From: Agromyces sp. H17E-10
Lineage (GTDB): Bacteria > Actinomycetota > Actinomycetes > Actinomycetales > Microbacteriaceae
Direction: 5' to 3'
Length of the DNA: 64,000 nucleotides
NCBI RefSeq assembly: GCF_022919715.1
Contig: NZ_CP095042.1
Coordinates: 3,596,001-3,660,000, forward strand
The notes beneath the pieces are model-generated. The model worked only from the letters and a program-made list of their open reading frames with translations. It was not told the origin of the DNA and did no database searches. Position numbers and translations under genes: made by a program. Positions 63,236 to 64,000 of this stretch are shown one piece after another. Within the stretch, counting starts at the first letter, position 1. Every line of letters begins with the position of its first letter.

Positions 63236-64000
63236 ATGTCCCACGCTCCACGGCGCCGCACGCGCCTCTTGCAGTTCGCCGCCGCGGCGAGCCTCGTGAT
63301 CGCCACCGCCGGCTGCTCGGGCGGCCTCGGCGGCGGAGGCTCCGACAGCGGGTCCGACGAGGGCCCCATCAAATTCGGCATGCTCGCACCGTTCTCGGGC
63401 AGCGAGTCGGCGTTCGGCGACTACATGAAGAACGGCGCCCAGCTCGCCGTGAACGAGCTCAACGCCGACGGCGGGGTGCTGGGTCGTGACCTCGAGCTCG
63501 TCGTCGAGGACGACGCGTGCGACGCGACGACCGCCGTCGCCGGTGCCAACAAGCTCGTGACCGACGGCGTCGTCGCCTCAGTCGGCGGCTACTGCTCGGG
63601 CGCGACCCTGCCCACCCTGCCGATCTTCGACGAGGCCGGCATCCCGATGGTCATCCCCGCGGCGAACTCGAACGAGCTCGTCGAGCAGCAGCTCCCCGGG
63701 GTGTTCCTCATCAACGGCACGGGCACGCAGCAGGCCCTCGCCGCGGTCACCTACTCCGAGAAGATCGGTGCGAAGACCGTCGCCGCGATCGACGACGCGA
63801 CCGCGTACTCGGCCGACCTCGCCGCATCCTTCGTCGAGCAGGCCACCGACGCCGGACTCGACGTCGCGTTCGAGGCCACCATCACGCCGGGGGAGAACGA
63901 CTACTCCGCGGTCGCGACGCAGCTCGCGAACGAGCAGCCCGACCTCGTGTACTGGACGGGCTACTACCAGGAGGGCGGCCTCATCGCCCGTCAGGCGAAG
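63236..64000 (+). CDS. Branched-chain amino acid ABC transporter binding lipoprotein, 5' part
   Basis: The first 255 residues are visible; the gene continues beyond the window. A basic start (MSHAPRRRTR), a hydrophobic stretch and the lipobox ATAGC near residue 27 mark a lipoprotein. The mature part is a type I periplasmic binding protein of the LivJ/HAAT kind: IKFGMLAPFSGSESAFG near 45-61, GVLGRDLELVVEDDACD near 81-97 and a VGGYCSGATLP ligand-site segment. It should deliver branched-chain amino acids or similar ligands to a permease encoded further on. AGAGGAGAG is the ribosome site. Confidence 0.9.
   Translation, partial: MSHAPRRRTRLLQFAAAASLVIATAGCSGGLGGGGSDSGSDEGPIKFGMLAPFSGSESAFGDYMKNGAQLAVNELNADGGVLGRDLELVVEDDACDATTAVAGANKLVTDGVVASVGGYCSGATLPTLPIFDEAGIPMVIPAANSNELVEQQLPGVFLINGTGTQQALAAVTYSEKIGAKTVAAIDDATAYSADLAASFVEQATDAGLDVAFEATITPGENDYSAVATQLANEQPDLVYWTGYYQEGGLIARQAK

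Overview
The window is very GC-rich and densely coded, and it looks chromosomal. Conserved blocks, many start codons placed 6-8 bases after a TANNNT -10 box (leaderless genes), and surface proteins of a Microbacteriaceae style all point to an actinomycete (Actinomycetota), most likely Microbacteriaceae. The family level is an inference. I see no rRNA, tRNA, IS element, prophage or CRISPR array.

Region 1 (1-24979) is the most unusual part. A phospho-signalling module comes first: the end of a PP2C phosphatase, an FHA protein, a Ser/Thr kinase with one membrane segment, and a protein joining a degenerate FHA to a winged-helix-like domain. Two tandem paralogous export/assembly modules follow. 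Each encodes a ~1,780-1,794-residue membrane-anchored extracellular protein (propeller-like head, about 11 Ig/cadherin-like repeats, two FN3 domains, a divergent tip), a MoxR AAA+ ATPase, a DUF58 protein and a multi-pass transglutaminase-like protein. A small FHA gene lies between the modules. Each module starts with the same promoter layout: an 18-bp palindrome (perfect at module 2) exactly 23 bp before a TAGCNT -10 box. The two moxR genes are nearly identical in DNA although their flanks have diverged, and both transglutaminase-like proteins lack the whole catalytic triad.

Region 2 (24980-31477) holds leuCD, murA, a PlsC-type acyltransferase, gpsA and ddl, mostly with overlapping or coupled starts. 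leuCD is preceded by a probable leaderless 16-codon leader peptide with three consecutive Leu codons, a strong hairpin, and a Leu-codon segment complementary to the leuC Shine-Dalgarno.

Region 3 (31478-44054) runs from a DUF3515 lipoprotein, a substrate-binding/VWA fusion, thiL, rsmD, a TPR protein, recG and coaD to a third moxR-DUF58-transglutaminase set whose transglutaminase keeps its catalytic residues. Region 4 (44055-60564) is the conserved DUF177-rpmF-rnc-mutM-smc-ftsY-ffh block, interrupted by a secreted seven-repeat surface protein, an acetyltransferase/membrane protein pair and a GH13/luciferase-like pair. Region 5 (60565-64000) holds a small membrane protein, a YbdK-type glutamate-cysteine ligase, a GntR regulator and the start of a branched-chain amino acid ABC binding lipoprotein cut by the window edge.

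My working model for region 1 is a kinase/phosphatase/FHA-controlled system that builds or displays long cell-surface stalk proteins, with MoxR-DUF58 as the chaperone and an inactive transglutaminase-like scaffold as the membrane partner. The gene content and motifs are read from sequence; the function is inferred.
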